From contig NC_045441.1 of the NCBI RefSeq assembly GCF_002776525.5, positions 88,105,101 to 88,169,100 on the forward strand: DNA of 64,000 nt, read 5' to 3'. Below the pieces are notes generated by a model. That model made no database searches and was not told the origin of the DNA. It worked only from the letters and a program-made list of their open reading frames with translations. A program made the position numbers and the translations under genes. Position 1 is the stretch's first letter, and each line of letters starts with the position of its first letter. Below are positions 22,691 through 34,681 of the stretch, one piece after another. The DNA comes from Piliocolobus tephrosceles. Taxonomy: Eukaryota; Chordata; Mammalia; Primates; Cercopithecidae.

Positions 22691-24762
22691 CTAACTTCAC
22701 ATAATTCCCATCTCCATCAGTTCACATGGCCCAGTTTTTGTCAGGGTTTATAAAGATTACTGACATGTGTAGTGTGTCCAAGAATAAAGTACTTCAAAAG
22801 TATGTTTCACATTTTTATAGGTTTTGTTAAAATACATTTAAAGTTTATTCATCAAATAATTAGCATTTTAACTCCAATAAATTAAACCAAATAAGATAAA
22901 CTACGGAAGGAGCAGAGTGTTCCAGTTGTATGGGATGATGAAATTTACAATACAGTATACATATGAGATACAAACAGAAAAAAAATCTACTCATAACAAA
23001 TTCAGGCTATTTATTGATCTAGAGTGATGGGAGAAAGGAGAAATTATTTCTGAGAGAAAGAATGATAAAAAGAAGAAAGAATGAAGAAAGGAAAGAAGCA
23101 AGGAGTAGTAAGAGTAATGAAAGCCTTCTTCTAGTTGTACAGTAAAGTCCATTTTGCTAGCAAGAGGAGGAGTCACTGTGAAATTGCTCATTGATTAGGC
23201 CCATGTATGAGAAGCAAATTAAAACCATTCATTTTCCTTGTGCTGGAGTTGCAATTCTCAAGAGAGGTGTGGATACACTGATGGATCGTGATTAGTTGGG
23301 AGGTGAATTTCAAGTAATTTGATATTTGTTAAAGGAGCAAAGTTTGCAAATGATTTTCTTTAAAGTAAATCAGAACACGTTTAGGTTAAGCCTGTAATAA
23401 TAACCTCCTTGCTTCCATTCTGACATTCTATCTAGAGAGGAAAGGAAGGGTGGTGTAACAGAGGACTGACTGTAAATTGTCCGTAACCCTGAGGGTGAGT
23501 CCCTCTCTTGCTGAGAACGTCAAGGAAATACTGCGGATTGAAGTTACACAAAGCCAACCCAATTTATCTTAAAGAAAAAGGGAAAATACTAGGAAGGACA
23601 GGAGTAGGCTTTGCTTCAGGCTCTACTGAAGTAGGCACTCAGATATTTCACAGAGCCTTACCCTCTCATTTTCACCCAGTCCCAAGTGAACTTTACTCTT
23701 CTGTACTGCAGACCATGTGTTTTACCAAGCTGGAGGTGAGAAGGAAAATGTCACAACTAGCCTCATCCTACCTTGAAACTCCAAAGGGAAAAACAGGAAA
23801 GGCAGAGTTCTCTCTCTCAGAGCACCTGCACACATACACACACACACGCACGTGTCTCTCAGGAAAAATCTCTGCTTTGCTCAGTTTGGTGCCCTTTCTG
23901 TCTTACAGGAAAATCACCATGACCATATGGAAAAGGTACAATATCCATTGTTTAATGAAGTGCAGCCCCCACCAGAAGTAAATTGGGTGCTATGTCTACT
24001 TAATCCAATTAGTCGCTTCAATAGTATTTAGAGAATAGCAATAAAGTAATATAGTTACACAGCTATCAGTTCCATTTTCATAGCTGCCCTAATGTAATTC
24101 AAATAAACTTTGTATATTTATTTCTATAAGAAAATCAGACACATTACAAACAAAAGTAGAAATTAACACACCAAGCTGGCTGTTAGTCATAAGAAATACA
24201 AGCAAGCATTTATAAATATTTAGAAAAGAATAAAGTTTTGCTGCCTTAAAATTACAACTTGAACTTCATAGCTATATATAAAATATAATGTTGATTTAAT
24301 TTGGTTAGCAGTCTATGTGTATGTGTTTGCATATGTGTATGTTAAAGAAGAGTTGGTGATTTTATTAAATATTTTAGACGTGTAAATGACCATGAAATCA
24401 CTTTTATTTTAGCTGTCTTTCAGTCTACTTTTTGCAGACACAGCCACAAAATCATCTTGTTAATTGTGACACACGTCATCATTTTTATCAAAACTCGCAA
24501 ATAAAACTGTATACTTTTCAAGTATAGGCCTATGTGTGCACAGATATTCATAGAAAAAATAAATTTTTAAACACTCATGAAATATTGTTTACAAATCATA
24601 TTTATACTTTGCTGGATATGGTAAGGGACATAGTTTAACACTATTTACTAACAAATTTACTCATTGTCAAGCAAAAGTAATAGGTTCTGGGAATTTTTAA
24701 CATGTTTTAACAATTCCTACATTGAGAAGTTGTTAATTGTGCTCATGTGTACATGCATGTGT
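22691..24762. other. Unassigned DNA with a weak open frame
   Basis: No repeat recognised except a short CA-rich tract near 23831-23850. A stop-free plus-strand frame runs 23508-23981, but its first in-frame ATG is near 23715, leaving about 89 codons. It shows no recognisable domain and I do not call it a gene. A purine-rich AAAGGA-type patch lies at 23050-23110. Confidence 0.45.
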
Positions 24763-24781
24763 AAGAAAGATGGGTAAGGGT

Positions 24782-25094
24782 GGCTGGGCGCAGTGACTCA
24801 CGCCTGTAATCCCAGCACTTTGGGAGGTCGAGGCAGGTGGATCACGAGGTCAGGAGATCGAGACCATCCTGACTAACATGGTGAAACCCCATCTATACTA
24901 AAAATACAAAAAAATTAGCCAGGCCTTGTGGTGGGTGCCTATAGTCCCAGCTACCTGGGAGGCTGAGGCAGGAGAACGGCCTGAACTTGGGAGGTGGAGC
25001 TTGCAGTGAGCCAAGATCGCACCGCTGCACTCCAGGCTGGGTGGCAGAGCAAGACTCTGTCTCCAAAAAACAAAACAAAACAAAACAAAAAACC
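24782..25094 (+). mobile_element. AluY-like, sense, TSD visible
   Basis: 'ggctgggcgcagtgactcac' to 'gactctgtctcc' with a (CAAAA)n tail. The 18-bp TSD AAGAAAGATGGGTAAGGG (24763-24780) recurs with one mismatch at 25095-25112. Confidence 0.95.
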
Positions 25095-25149
25095 AAGAAA
25101 GATGGATAAGGGCAAGAGAGTCATGAAAACATATTATTTTGGTAATTCA

Positions 25150-25370
25150 GATTGAGTATTCCTTATCTGAAATGCTTGAGACCAGAAATGTTTTGAATTT
25201 TAGACTTTTTAAAATTTTGGAATATTTGTATTCTACTGGTTTAGCATCCCAAATCAAAAAATATGAAATGCTCCAATAAACATTTCCTTTGAGTTCATTT
25301 TGTCACTTAAGTTTTGAATTTTGGAGAATTTTGGATTTAGAATTTTTGGATTTGGGATGTTCAACCTGTG
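25150..25370. mobile_element. Tigger-type DNA transposon (MER44-like)
   Basis: The left end 'ttgagtattccttatctgaa' is mirrored by the right end 'tttgggatgttcaacctgtg', with repeated TTTGGA/AATTTT phrases between. This is the palindromic layout of the short Tigger7/MER44 elements. Non-coding. Confidence 0.65.
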
Positions 25371-26093
25371 TACTCAGTAATGTGTATGTATTTCAAAGGA
25401 TGGCATCATATATGTACTCTTGCTAAAATAAGTGAAATTTATTTTATATATTTTAATGCAATGTATTAAAAATAAAGCTAGAGAATATAAAACAATTTCC
25501 ATAAATTTGACTATATTTCACTTAATCTGTATCGTGTCTATGATAATGATAAATAATCTGTAACTGTAATTTGATAGACACACCAATGATTAGGTAATGC
25601 TTATATTATACTTAAGGTTGTAAATATTCTCAATAAGCTCTTGTGTGTAATATTCATAACATTCTTGAAATATACTAGCAAGTCCTGTGGTGTCCAAACC
25701 TCAGCTAATTCATCATTTCTATTTTCTCACTCACCAGCTAAAGCAATTTCCTTCCATTTTTGTGCCAGTTGGCACCTTACATTTCTTTTCAATTATGTTT
25801 TTAATGTTTTTGAGTTATATCTGGCCTTCCATTTCATTGCAGTTTTAAGTAGTACACCTTTCTCTCTGGATGACTCATGAGTCTTTTTTTTTTTTTTTTT
25901 TTTTTTACATTTTTGTTAACTCAAAATCTAACTTCTCCAAATTTGCTCAAATCAAAGAATAATGATTTTATATTGAACACTTACAGACCCACAAAAAAGC
26001 CTCTCAATTTGCAGTCACTCTTTTATAGCCATTCTCACCCATACTCTGTATTTCTAAAATGGCCTCTTGTTTATTCTGCTACTGTGATACAAT
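25371..26093. other. Unassigned DNA with a long poly-T
   Basis: Nothing recognised except a 23-base T run at 25884-25906 with no Alu body behind it. Confidence 0.5.
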
Positions 26094-26108
26094 TAGAAAA
26101 ATTTTTCT

Positions 26109-26409
26109 TTTTCTTTTTTTTTTTTGGAGACGGAATCTTGCTCTGTCACCTAGGCTGAAGTGCAGTGGCATGATCTTGGCTCACTGAAACCTCCGCCTCC
26201 TGAGTTCCAGCAATTCTCCTGCCTCAGCCTCCTGAGTAGCTGGGATTACAGGAGTACACAACTATGCTCGGCTAATTTTTTTGTATTTTTAGTAGAGACA
26301 GGGTTTTGCCATGTTGGCCAGGCTGGTCTCAAACTCCTGACCTCAGGTAATCCACCCACTTTGGCCTCCCAAAGTGCTGGGATTACAGAAGTGAGCTACC
26401 ATGCCCAGC
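26109..26409 (-). mobile_element. AluS-like, antisense, with palindromic TSD
   Basis: Antisense Alu with TSD TAGAAAAATTTTTCT at 26094-26108 and 26410-26424 (15/15). The TSD contains the perfect palindrome AGAAAAATTTTTCT. Confidence 0.95.
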
Positions 26410-26424
26410 TAGAAAAATTTTTCT

Positions 26425-26861
26425 AAAATATTACTCTGACCTATCCAAATAGTCCATAGAATCTTATTTATTACTAAATTATATTCAAATTATTTAGCAT
26501 TTAAGAAATCATCCATGCCATAATCCTAAAAATTTTCTAGCATTGTTTCTCACTAATTATAACAAGTAGCCAATATATCAGTTACGTTTTCTGTGCTTTC
26601 ACCCATAGTTTGGCTTCACCTAAGCAAGACTTTTTGCTCACAGAAGGCAAAGTGTTCAGAATTGTAGGGGACAGTGGGAGAGGTGGCAGGGATGAGACCT
26701 GTTACAAGCTTAGTCTACTAGGCTGGGCCTAGGAGTGTAGACAGAACTACTAAGAAAGGAGATTTTCAAATTTTCAGGCAGGCATGGTAGACAAATAGGA
26801 ATGAAATATTTAGTCCAGTTCATTCAAAATATCGGTTAATGGGGTATTATAGCCTCTCAAA
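26425..26861. other. Unassigned DNA
   Basis: Nothing recognised. Confidence 0.5.
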
Positions 26862-27042
26862 TATATATATGTCTTAAATATATATATGATACATATAAAT
26901 ATATATTATATATAAGATATAAAATATATTATATATACTATATATAATACATATTATATATTGTATAACATTTAGTATATATAAGATATATTATATTTAT
27001 ATTATATAATATATTTAAAAATATATATCCTATATATTATAT
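26862..27042. repeat. TATA-rich low-complexity block
   Basis: Almost only A and T with irregular ATATAT/TTATAT phrases. No clear fixed unit length. Confidence 0.9.
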
Positions 27043-28845
27043 TTAAAGAAAGCAGAACACAGTTACAGTGGATTCAGGTTAAATACTACTTCAAGATCAG
27101 GCATCCCACAGCATTTAAGGAGTGTTTCCAGGGGTTGCTGTGCTCCATTCTGGAATTGGGTACAGATTCCAGAATGTATATAAGTACTCTTTATATTCTG
27201 TACTCTTTATGTTCATGGGAAACAAAAGACAAAGGCTAAATCAAAGTAATAGCTTAGAAATGTACAGGCTTTGAAATGAAATGAATATGATTACATGTAA
27301 TAATGTACTCAGCTTTGCTGTTTATTAGTCCTCGTTCTTGGGGAGTTCCTTAACTTCCTAAGCGCCATATAACATTTTGAAAATTCCAAACAAAACTCAA
27401 GTAGAAGCCTTCATCATCGAAGTGGGGTATCCTGGGTTGGGAAGTGGATGCTATTCGTAGTGCTATTGGTAGAGCCTTGGTGTACTAGGGAAATGGATAA
27501 GCAAACTGATGACTGAGAGAGAAACTCAAAGTGGAGATCACACAAGAAACCTGGCTCAGAAAATAGGGACACAAGTTTAGACAATTTGAAATCTTATTAG
27601 AATCTGGAAACAAACTAGTCAACATGAGATGCTATGACCCATGATTACTTCCAGGAGACAGTGACTTGTTACCTAAATTTTCACTGCAGAACAAAGAAAA
27701 GATAGAAGACTGAGTCTGCCCTGGCTTAAGTCAGCTCTAAGCAGTCTAATAAAGACCTTCCAAACCCTCCCCCTACCAACCCAAATTACAAACTGGATTT
27801 TGTTTTTCTAGGCATGAATGTGGCTCATTCTCATGATGAATAATGCTCCAGGGCATTGAGTTCAGTTTGATTATGATGAGCATTTCAGATCTGCGTACAT
27901 GAATGCATTTCATCTGAACCACATGGATCCACAATTGGGTTAGAAAGCTAATGAAAATACGTTATCTTAATGTATCTGGTATCCCTGAATTTATTGCTGT
28001 TACAGCAGCCAGAAAAAACCACAGGAGTAATTTTTGTTACAGACTCTTGGCTATTCTGCTGCCATTCTTAGCCAGAAGCCCAGTGCATAAATATTCAGGA
28101 AAATTAAAAAGAACAAGAAAAAGAATTATCCACATTGTTGTTATAGGCCCCCCAAGTAGTTTGCTTTAGGTTACTATTTATTTAGGTCAAAAGATTACAT
28201 TCTTTCCTAACACATTCAGTAATCATCAGGTTAAATTATCTAAAGTATTCCATCTATGCAAATAGCTGAGAAAGATTTCTAAACTTGTATTAGAAGTAAG
28301 ACAGACTTATCAACATTTAAAATATTCATTATTTGATTAAAATAAAGAAGACTGGATGCAAAAAAATACAAATATATATACTATCATAAACAGTAGTGGA
28401 GGGTCAGTTATTAATGTCTGTTTGTGGTTGTAGCAGTGATAATGCTGACTGTTTCATAATTTATTTACAATTTACATTTAAAAATAAGTTAGTATATGCT
28501 ATATTTTACATATAACAGTTTGAAATATGCCAGAATAGATTGTGTTGTCACTATTCAAATCTCCGTTGTAACTCTATAAAGAAAAGTTTTATTAATTGTT
28601 AGTATAATTTAGGTTGGAATGCATTATTTCCTTTTAAGACCAAGAGTCATGGCTATGATTATATAATTATCATGTATACCTAACAAGTACTCCATCTTTA
28701 CTAAGCACTGTAACGATATAGAACAGATCTCCATTCAAATACTCCAAAAACTGATACAGGAAGTAATGAGCATGGAACATCATTTTCAGAGATAACTTTT
28801 AAATGCAATAGGCAGAGGTGTCAGTGAGAAGAAAGAGAAAGAGAA
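27043..28845. other. Unassigned DNA, possible MIR remnant
   Basis: Mostly unassigned. 27240-27390 ('cagctttgctgtttattagt ... ttccttaacttcctaagc') resembles a sense MIR, weakly. No coding signal. Confidence 0.4.
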
Positions 28846-28990
28846 TAATAATAGCAAACACTTATATGGCATTGACCATGTACCAGACATGTTGCTAATG
28901 ATTTATGTGTATAAACTGATTTAATCTTTACAACAACTCTGTGCATTAGATACTTTTATTAAACCCATTCCACAGACATGGCGGTATATA
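28846..28990 (-). mobile_element. MIR SINE, antisense
   Basis: 'aataatagcaaacacttata ... catgtaccagacatgttgct ... ttaatctttacaacaactct' follows the antisense MIR order closely. Confidence 0.75.
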
Positions 28991-29960
28991 CAGTATAAAA
29001 TATCTCAATGGGGAAACTAAAAGTAATACAAAGACAAGCTAAGAAAAAATACCATAGCTCTTGTTGCCAATATTAAAGTTACACGCTGTAAAAGACAGAT
29101 ATTTTTGCTCTGAGGCAATGAAGTCTGACCTTGTGTTCTGCACTACCTACACAATTTTCCAAGTGGGAGTTACTGGGACTTCCAGACCTCAAGTATTCCC
29201 ACCTACACATGCCTGCTCTTTGTCCACAAGACTGAATAAGAGCACAAATTCCATCACATAACCATATAATGCAATGTATTTTGGAATTTTGGGATATATT
29301 TCAAAAATTAAGGAAGTGGGAAAATATTTTGCCCAAAATATAATATAGAGGGAAGATTCTATAAGTAAATGAAAAAGTCACATTTGGGAACATGTATAAA
29401 TGTCATAATTTATTTTTAAAATCATGCCACATTTAAGAAGACTTATAAATGTATATGTTGTACCCAACATTACAGCTTCTTAAAGCCAAACCTTTCACTT
29501 CCTCCAAAAACAAACCACATGTTTTCCTCTTCCACGGGTCATCCATGAAATATCTGTTCTTTTTCTGAGCTTGACCCTGATACATTGAATAAAGCCTGGC
29601 AGAGGCTATACAAGTTCTTAGTCTACTCTTCCTGAAATATTCATCTGACATGTAAGGCTCATAGAATATGAACAGGAAATTTTTTTAGGTATTTGCCAAA
29701 CATTAGACTAGTCTTCTCAGAATTGATTAATAAAAACTAGTTTAAGTTTAAGGACTTCTACCGATTATATTTCTAAGAAAGCGTTTTTATCACCCATATA
29801 TCTACAAGTTTGCAGATATAGAAATAGATATGAATATTGTTATAGATTTCCTTAGCTCTTCTTCTCATAAAAAGTAATTTAAGGCAAAAGTTTCCATCTT
29901 TTTAAAATGTTGAATAAGTTTCATTGAATAAATATATTAATATGACTGAAAATACATTGA
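28991..29960. other. Unassigned DNA
   Basis: Nothing recognised. Confidence 0.5.
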
Positions 29961-30252
29961 CTGGTCATGGTGGCTTATACCTGTAATCCTAGCACTTTGA
30001 GGGACCAAGAGGAGTGGATCACCTGAGGTCAGGAGTTCAAGATCAGCCTGACCAACATGACAAAACTCTGTCTCTAGTAAAAATACAAAAATTAGCTGGG
30101 CATGGTGGCAGGTGCCTGTAGTCACAGCTACTTGGGAGGCTGATGCAGGAGAATCTCTTGAACCTGGAGGTGGAGGTTTCAATGAGCCGAGATCATGCCA
30201 TTGCACTCCATCCTGGGCAAAAAGAGTGAAACTCGGTCTCAAAAAAAAAAAA
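29961..30252 (+). mobile_element. AluS-like, sense
   Basis: 'ctggtcatggtggcttatac' to 'gaaactcggtctc' and an A tail. A short ACATTGA repeat flanks it on both sides. Confidence 0.95.
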
Positions 30253-30561
30253 CATTGAAAATAGAGACAAGTCTAAAAAGTGTGCTGACCATCAGTTGAA
30301 AGTATACCTGTTCTCCATTGATATAAAGCAGTAATTTGATTTTTAAAAAGTGTCATTAAACTTAGGGATAATCTTCAATGTAAGCATACAAAGTCTTCAC
30401 AAACAAGGTCACAATATATAATCTTGCTTTTGCATATGGTTTTGCTTCAAAAGGGTCCTGCAGATCTGCTAAAAGAGGATTTCTTCTCTAAGAAAAAAGA
30501 TAATAATATTCACTTTAAAGAATGACTATAAGTATTATAAATATTAGTAGTGTCACAAGAT

Positions 30562-32180
30562 CCTTATGGTATCACTTTTCCAGCTGAAACCTCTGTGACT
30601 GGTGGCACCTTTGCCTGAGTTTTGCTTGGGCCCATTGGGCTTGTTCCACACACTTGGCATGGCAGGCTGTGCTCAGCTTGCACAGCCAGCCTGGATGCCA
30701 TGCCTGCCAAGGGTGAGCCAGGCAGAGAGCAGTGAGGTGTGCATGAGTGAGCGAGCATTGGATCTGGTCTCTGTGCACAGCCAAGTATGCCAGCTGGTGC
30801 AGCAAGGTGGGCAGCTCCAGGCATCAGCGCAGGTGCTGGCTCTGTGAAAGCCTGCAGCTGGATCAGATGCACCTCAAACAGCTTCTGCTGTGGATGAGGG
30901 GATGTCTGGATGAGGGGAATGTGGTGGCTTCTGGAAGCATGGAGATGCCAAAAATCACAGAGCCCCAAATAAGGTATTACAGTCCTGGCTCAGGGAGCCC
31001 ATAGATCTGGGATCCCTAAAGGGCCACAGCTTTTTTTCCTTCTCATCGCCCACAGTGTGGTCAGCAAGGGGGTTGTTTCAGTCTATTTGTGTTATAGCTC
31101 TTTCAGTCCTGCCTTTCAGTGGGCCTTGAGTTCTTGTTCAGTGTCCAGGAAGAATGAGATATGCAGATGGCTGGAGGGTGAGCCAGGTAGAGAGGAGCCT
31201 TATTGAATGACAGAACCGCTCTCCACAGACTCAAAGTAGGTAGTCCTGATGGTTCTCCAGCTCTCATCAGAAAGGATACCCTCAGTGGGTAGCTCCTTTC
31301 CACAGCCAGGTCATCCCAATGAGTTGAGGAGACCCAGGTTGGGTATCTCCTTCTCACAGTTGGTAGTTCCTATGTCTGTGTGAGTTGAGCTGAGTCTGGG
31401 GTTTTTATGGGCTTCAAAAGAGAGGAAATGCATGTTGATTGGTCCATGGACAGCCATGGGTGGGCCCAGACAAAGCACCATAAGTTCTCGCTCCTGGCCA
31501 CAGACTCCACCTGGAATGGACAGTCTGGGCCCCAAGCTTCAGGTCATCCCTGGCTTGAAGGTGGGGTTTCACCAAGGATACTCCCCCTTTCTGCCCCTAA
31601 GCCTGTCTGCCTTCTGCTGCCATCAACATATCATCCATGACACACAGGCTGTTCATGCCGAGGGTTGCCTGAAGGCCTATGCCAAGCCTCGCCCAGTCCC
31701 CCCTTGGCCTCCTTCCCATGCTCACTGGTGCCCAAAGTCCAGAAGGAGCCAAGGCAGCAGGGGCCAGCATGTCAGAGCCACCCCTGAGAGCATTCGTATC
31801 TGACTGGGTTGTGACAGCACCTGGGGTTGGCTACAACGCTGGTCCAAAATTGGAGTGGGTGCCAGGAGTGGGGAGAGGCCAGATGGTGGGAGCAGGCACT
31901 TTCAAACCTTCAGGGGCAAAGGGCTTCCTGGTCCCTGGAGGGTACAGGGATGCTGGGGTCTGGGGCTGTGTCTGGGCAGCTGTGGCTGAGCTTGGGAGTG
32001 TGGGCTCCTGCCCCACAAACTTGGTGGTGAGTGGCGCTCTAGCCTGTTTCTGGTTCCCTCTGGACCTATGTAGTATACAGCTGCACCTCTCCTCCTGCAG
32101 CTGGCATCCTTGCAATGGCAGCTACAGATGGGTTGCCGCTGCTATCAGCAGTATACCTATTATGGTACATAGTACACATT
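30562..32180 (-). mobile_element. ERV1-type LTR block, antisense (subfamily unassigned)
   Basis: This stretch is visibly richer in G and C than its surroundings. Read on the minus strand it has a CCAAT-type 'ggaccaatcaacatgc' (near 31430-31445), a TATA box CCCATAAAAACCC (31399-31411) and a CAATAAG polyadenylation-like signal (31197-31209). A U5-like phrase follows, with 'gagctataacac' and 'gactgaaac'. That order (U3 right, U5 left) indicates an LTR transcribed leftward. The HUERS/LTR8-like group is my guess. The block is longer than most LTRs, so part may be internal sequence or a second partial LTR. Its stop-free frames up to 173 codons have no recognisable domain. Confidence 0.65.
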
Positions 32181-32253
32181 ATTTATTTGATGTAAAGTGA
32201 CCTAGTATTATGGAGAGAGTAACGTTTTACTTATTTTGTTCTATGAATCTCTT

Positions 32254-32560
32254 TTTTTTTTTTTTTGAGACGGAGTCTCACTCTGTCACCCGGGCTGGAG
32301 TGCTGTGGCCGGATCTCAGCTCACTGCAAGCTCCGCCTCCCAGGTTCACGCCATTCTCCTGCCTCAGCCTCCTGGGTAGCTGGCACTACAGGCGCCGCCA
32401 CCTCGCCCGGCTAGTTGTTTTTTTTTTTTTTTTTGTAGTTTTTAGTAGAGACGGGGTTTCCCCGTGTTAGCCAGGATGGTCTCGATCTCCTGACCTCGTG
32501 ATCCGCCCGTCTCGGCCTCCCAAAGTGCTGGGATTACAGGCTTGAGCCACCGCGCCCGGC
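32254..32560 (-). mobile_element. Old World monkey-type AluY, antisense, intact TSD
   Basis: Antisense AluY with an 18-bp perfect TSD, TTGTTCTATGAATCTCTT, at 32236-32253 and 32561-32578. The A-rich linker between the arms has expanded to an 18-T run at about 32417-32434. Confidence 0.96.
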
Positions 32561-32629
32561 TTGTTCTATGAATCTCTTAAAGGTATACCACACTTAGATG
32601 ATTCAGTTATTTTCATATTTTATTAATTC

Positions 32630-32745
32630 TCTCATTTATTCATTTACTTGTTCACTCAAGAAGTATTTATTTGCTACCAACTAAATGCTGAGCATCATTC
32701 TGTTTGTTGTAGATGCAGCAAAGTATATGAGAACATGTCTTTGAA
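32630..32745 (-). mobile_element. L2 LINE fragment, antisense
   Basis: 'attcatttacttgttcactc' then 'aagtatttatttgctaccaa' and 'gttgtagatgcagcaaagta' follow the antisense L2 3' end. Confidence 0.55.
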
Positions 32746-34340
32746 AATAACTATAGGCACATGACACAAAGCATCAAAAGTTTTGCTGTGTATTGGCATC
32801 TACAGTGAGCTGTGCTCTAGACCACTCCCCTTCTCTAGAGAACAGCCAGGGGCTTGCCTTCATCTTATGCCGTTTTATGCCAACTACCCTACTTGCTTGC
32901 TCTTTTTTTTTCTTTCTTTTCTTTTTTTTTTTTTGTTTTTTGTTTTTTGTTTGTTTGTTTGTTTTAACTGCACTAATCACTTAGATCTTCACTTGTAGCT
33001 TGCTTTAATTTTTCTCCTACCCAAGGTTTTCATTAATGACATCTGTATCTCCTCCTGGGCAACATTTAATCTTAGCAAGGGAAGATTCCTTTTTTTTTTC
33101 AGCACCATAAATATTCCTTTATTTTCTTCTTTAAAAAGTACCTAGGATTTATTGCAGGAAAATTAAATAATTATTATTTATTTTCATGTTTTCCTTTTTT
33201 TCTCAGTTGTATATTCAAGTAACCCTTTCTCCAAACCCCTTCCTCATTTCACCCCCAATTCTCCCCACCTCATGGACAAATATATATATATATACATCTT
33301 ACATACCTTCTAACTGAGAAGTTAATCTTGCATAGCTGTAGGGAACCAATTTCTGTTTTCAGAATGAAGTGGGTGGAGATATGAAAGAGGAAAAAAACAT
33401 ACTCGTCTCTTTGGTCATACTTTATCCTGGAGGTGGCATACTATTCAGACCAAGTATAGAAGAAACAAAACTCTCTTCATAAATTGTGTGTTGCATAGAA
33501 CTAATAGAAAATTAGTTTACCATACAACCTGTCATCTGGAGTGTAAACTAAGTGAAAAGTTGCTGGAAATTATTACTGACTAGTTTAAGATACATGTGGA
33601 TTTTTTAATGCTCAAATGCTTTATTTTATTCTTTGAAAGACTAAATAATACGTAAAATACAGGTATCTCAACATTGAGATTGTTGAAACATACTGTTCTC
33701 TAAACTAAAAAACCATCATAAGATATCTTATTTCTTTGCTGGAGCTTAAGTTTGTTGGTCATAGAAACCAGTTTTGTGAAACAAGGGAAATATAGCAGAT
33801 GGCAAGGCCATAGCTCAGAAAAGAAAAGAAAAAAAAAAATCATCCCTTCTGGTTTAGATAATCCCTAGAGTGTTGGCTTTGGAATAAAACAAGTTTTCTA
33901 CAGCAATACCTTAAAAAGAAAAATGAGGTTTTATGTTTGGAATTTATGACTAGAAGTGAGGAATCTTGGGCTATAATTTTGGTTGCACCATTTACTCATT
34001 GTCTCATGGAGCAGTAAAGTAGCACTGATTAATAAATAAAAATTGACTGACTGTTTCTAGGATTCTGTGAAAAGCACACCGAGCAAATATTCATTGTGAT
34101 CAGAAGTATTTAAAATATTATTCAACTCTCAGATAGCAAAAAATGAAACGGGATATTTTTGCTAGTCTGAAAATGTGTAAAATCCTGCAAAAACCAAAGT
34201 GACTGTCCCTATTATTTTTCACAGGGTTGAGAGCATAATATTGAATTGGGTAGAATTATCTTCTCAAAATATAGCATATAAATCTTTCTTTGGATTACTA
34301 TGTCACATTTTCTCTTTCCCTTGAATGGTTATGTGGTGGG
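32746..34340. other. Unassigned DNA with T-rich simple sequence
   Basis: 32900-32965 is a T-rich run with (TTTG)n units and no Alu body. The rest is unassigned. A short (TA)n lies near 33281-33293. Confidence 0.5.
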
Positions 34341-34358
34341 AAAGAATTCCCCAAGAGT

Positions 34359-34663
34359 GGCCAGGCGTGGTGGCTCAAGCCTGTAATCCTAGCACTTTGG
34401 GAGGCCGAGACGGGTGGATCACGAGGTCAGGAGATCGAGACCATCCTGGCTAACCCAGTGAAACCCCGTCTCTACTAAAAAAATACAAAAAAAACTAGCT
34501 GAGCGAGGTGGCGTGCGCCTGTAGTCCCAACTACTCGGGAGGCTGAGGCAGGAGAATGGCGTAAACTCAGGAGGCGGAGCTTGCAGTGAGCTGAGATCCG
34601 GCCACTGCACTCCCGCCTGGGCGACAGAGCAAGACTCCGTCTCAAAAAATAAAAAAGAAAAAA
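34359..34663 (+). mobile_element. Old World monkey-type AluY, intact TSD
   Basis: Full-length sense copy with CTCAAGCCTG, AAAAAACTAGC and GAGATCCGGCCACTGC. Perfect 18-bp TSD, AAAGAATTCCCCAAGAGT, at 34341-34358 and 34664-34681. Confidence 0.97.
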
Positions 34664-34681
34664 AAAGAATTCCCCAAGAGT

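Noticed and set aside
23508..23981. 157-codon open frame in non-repeat DNA
   Set aside because: The frame starts at TTG; the first ATG is near 23715, leaving about 89 codons. It has no recognisable domain and includes a CA-repeat-encoded HTYTHT stretch.
30747..31004. Overlapping frames on both strands suggesting a gene pair
   Set aside because: These are mutually overlapping frames in one LTR-like block, with no splice structure, domain or consistent start.
31679..32200. 173-codon plus-strand open frame
   Set aside because: It lies in the GC-richer antisense LTR block, where stop codons are rare by composition. It shows no conserved domain and overlaps several other stop-free frames.
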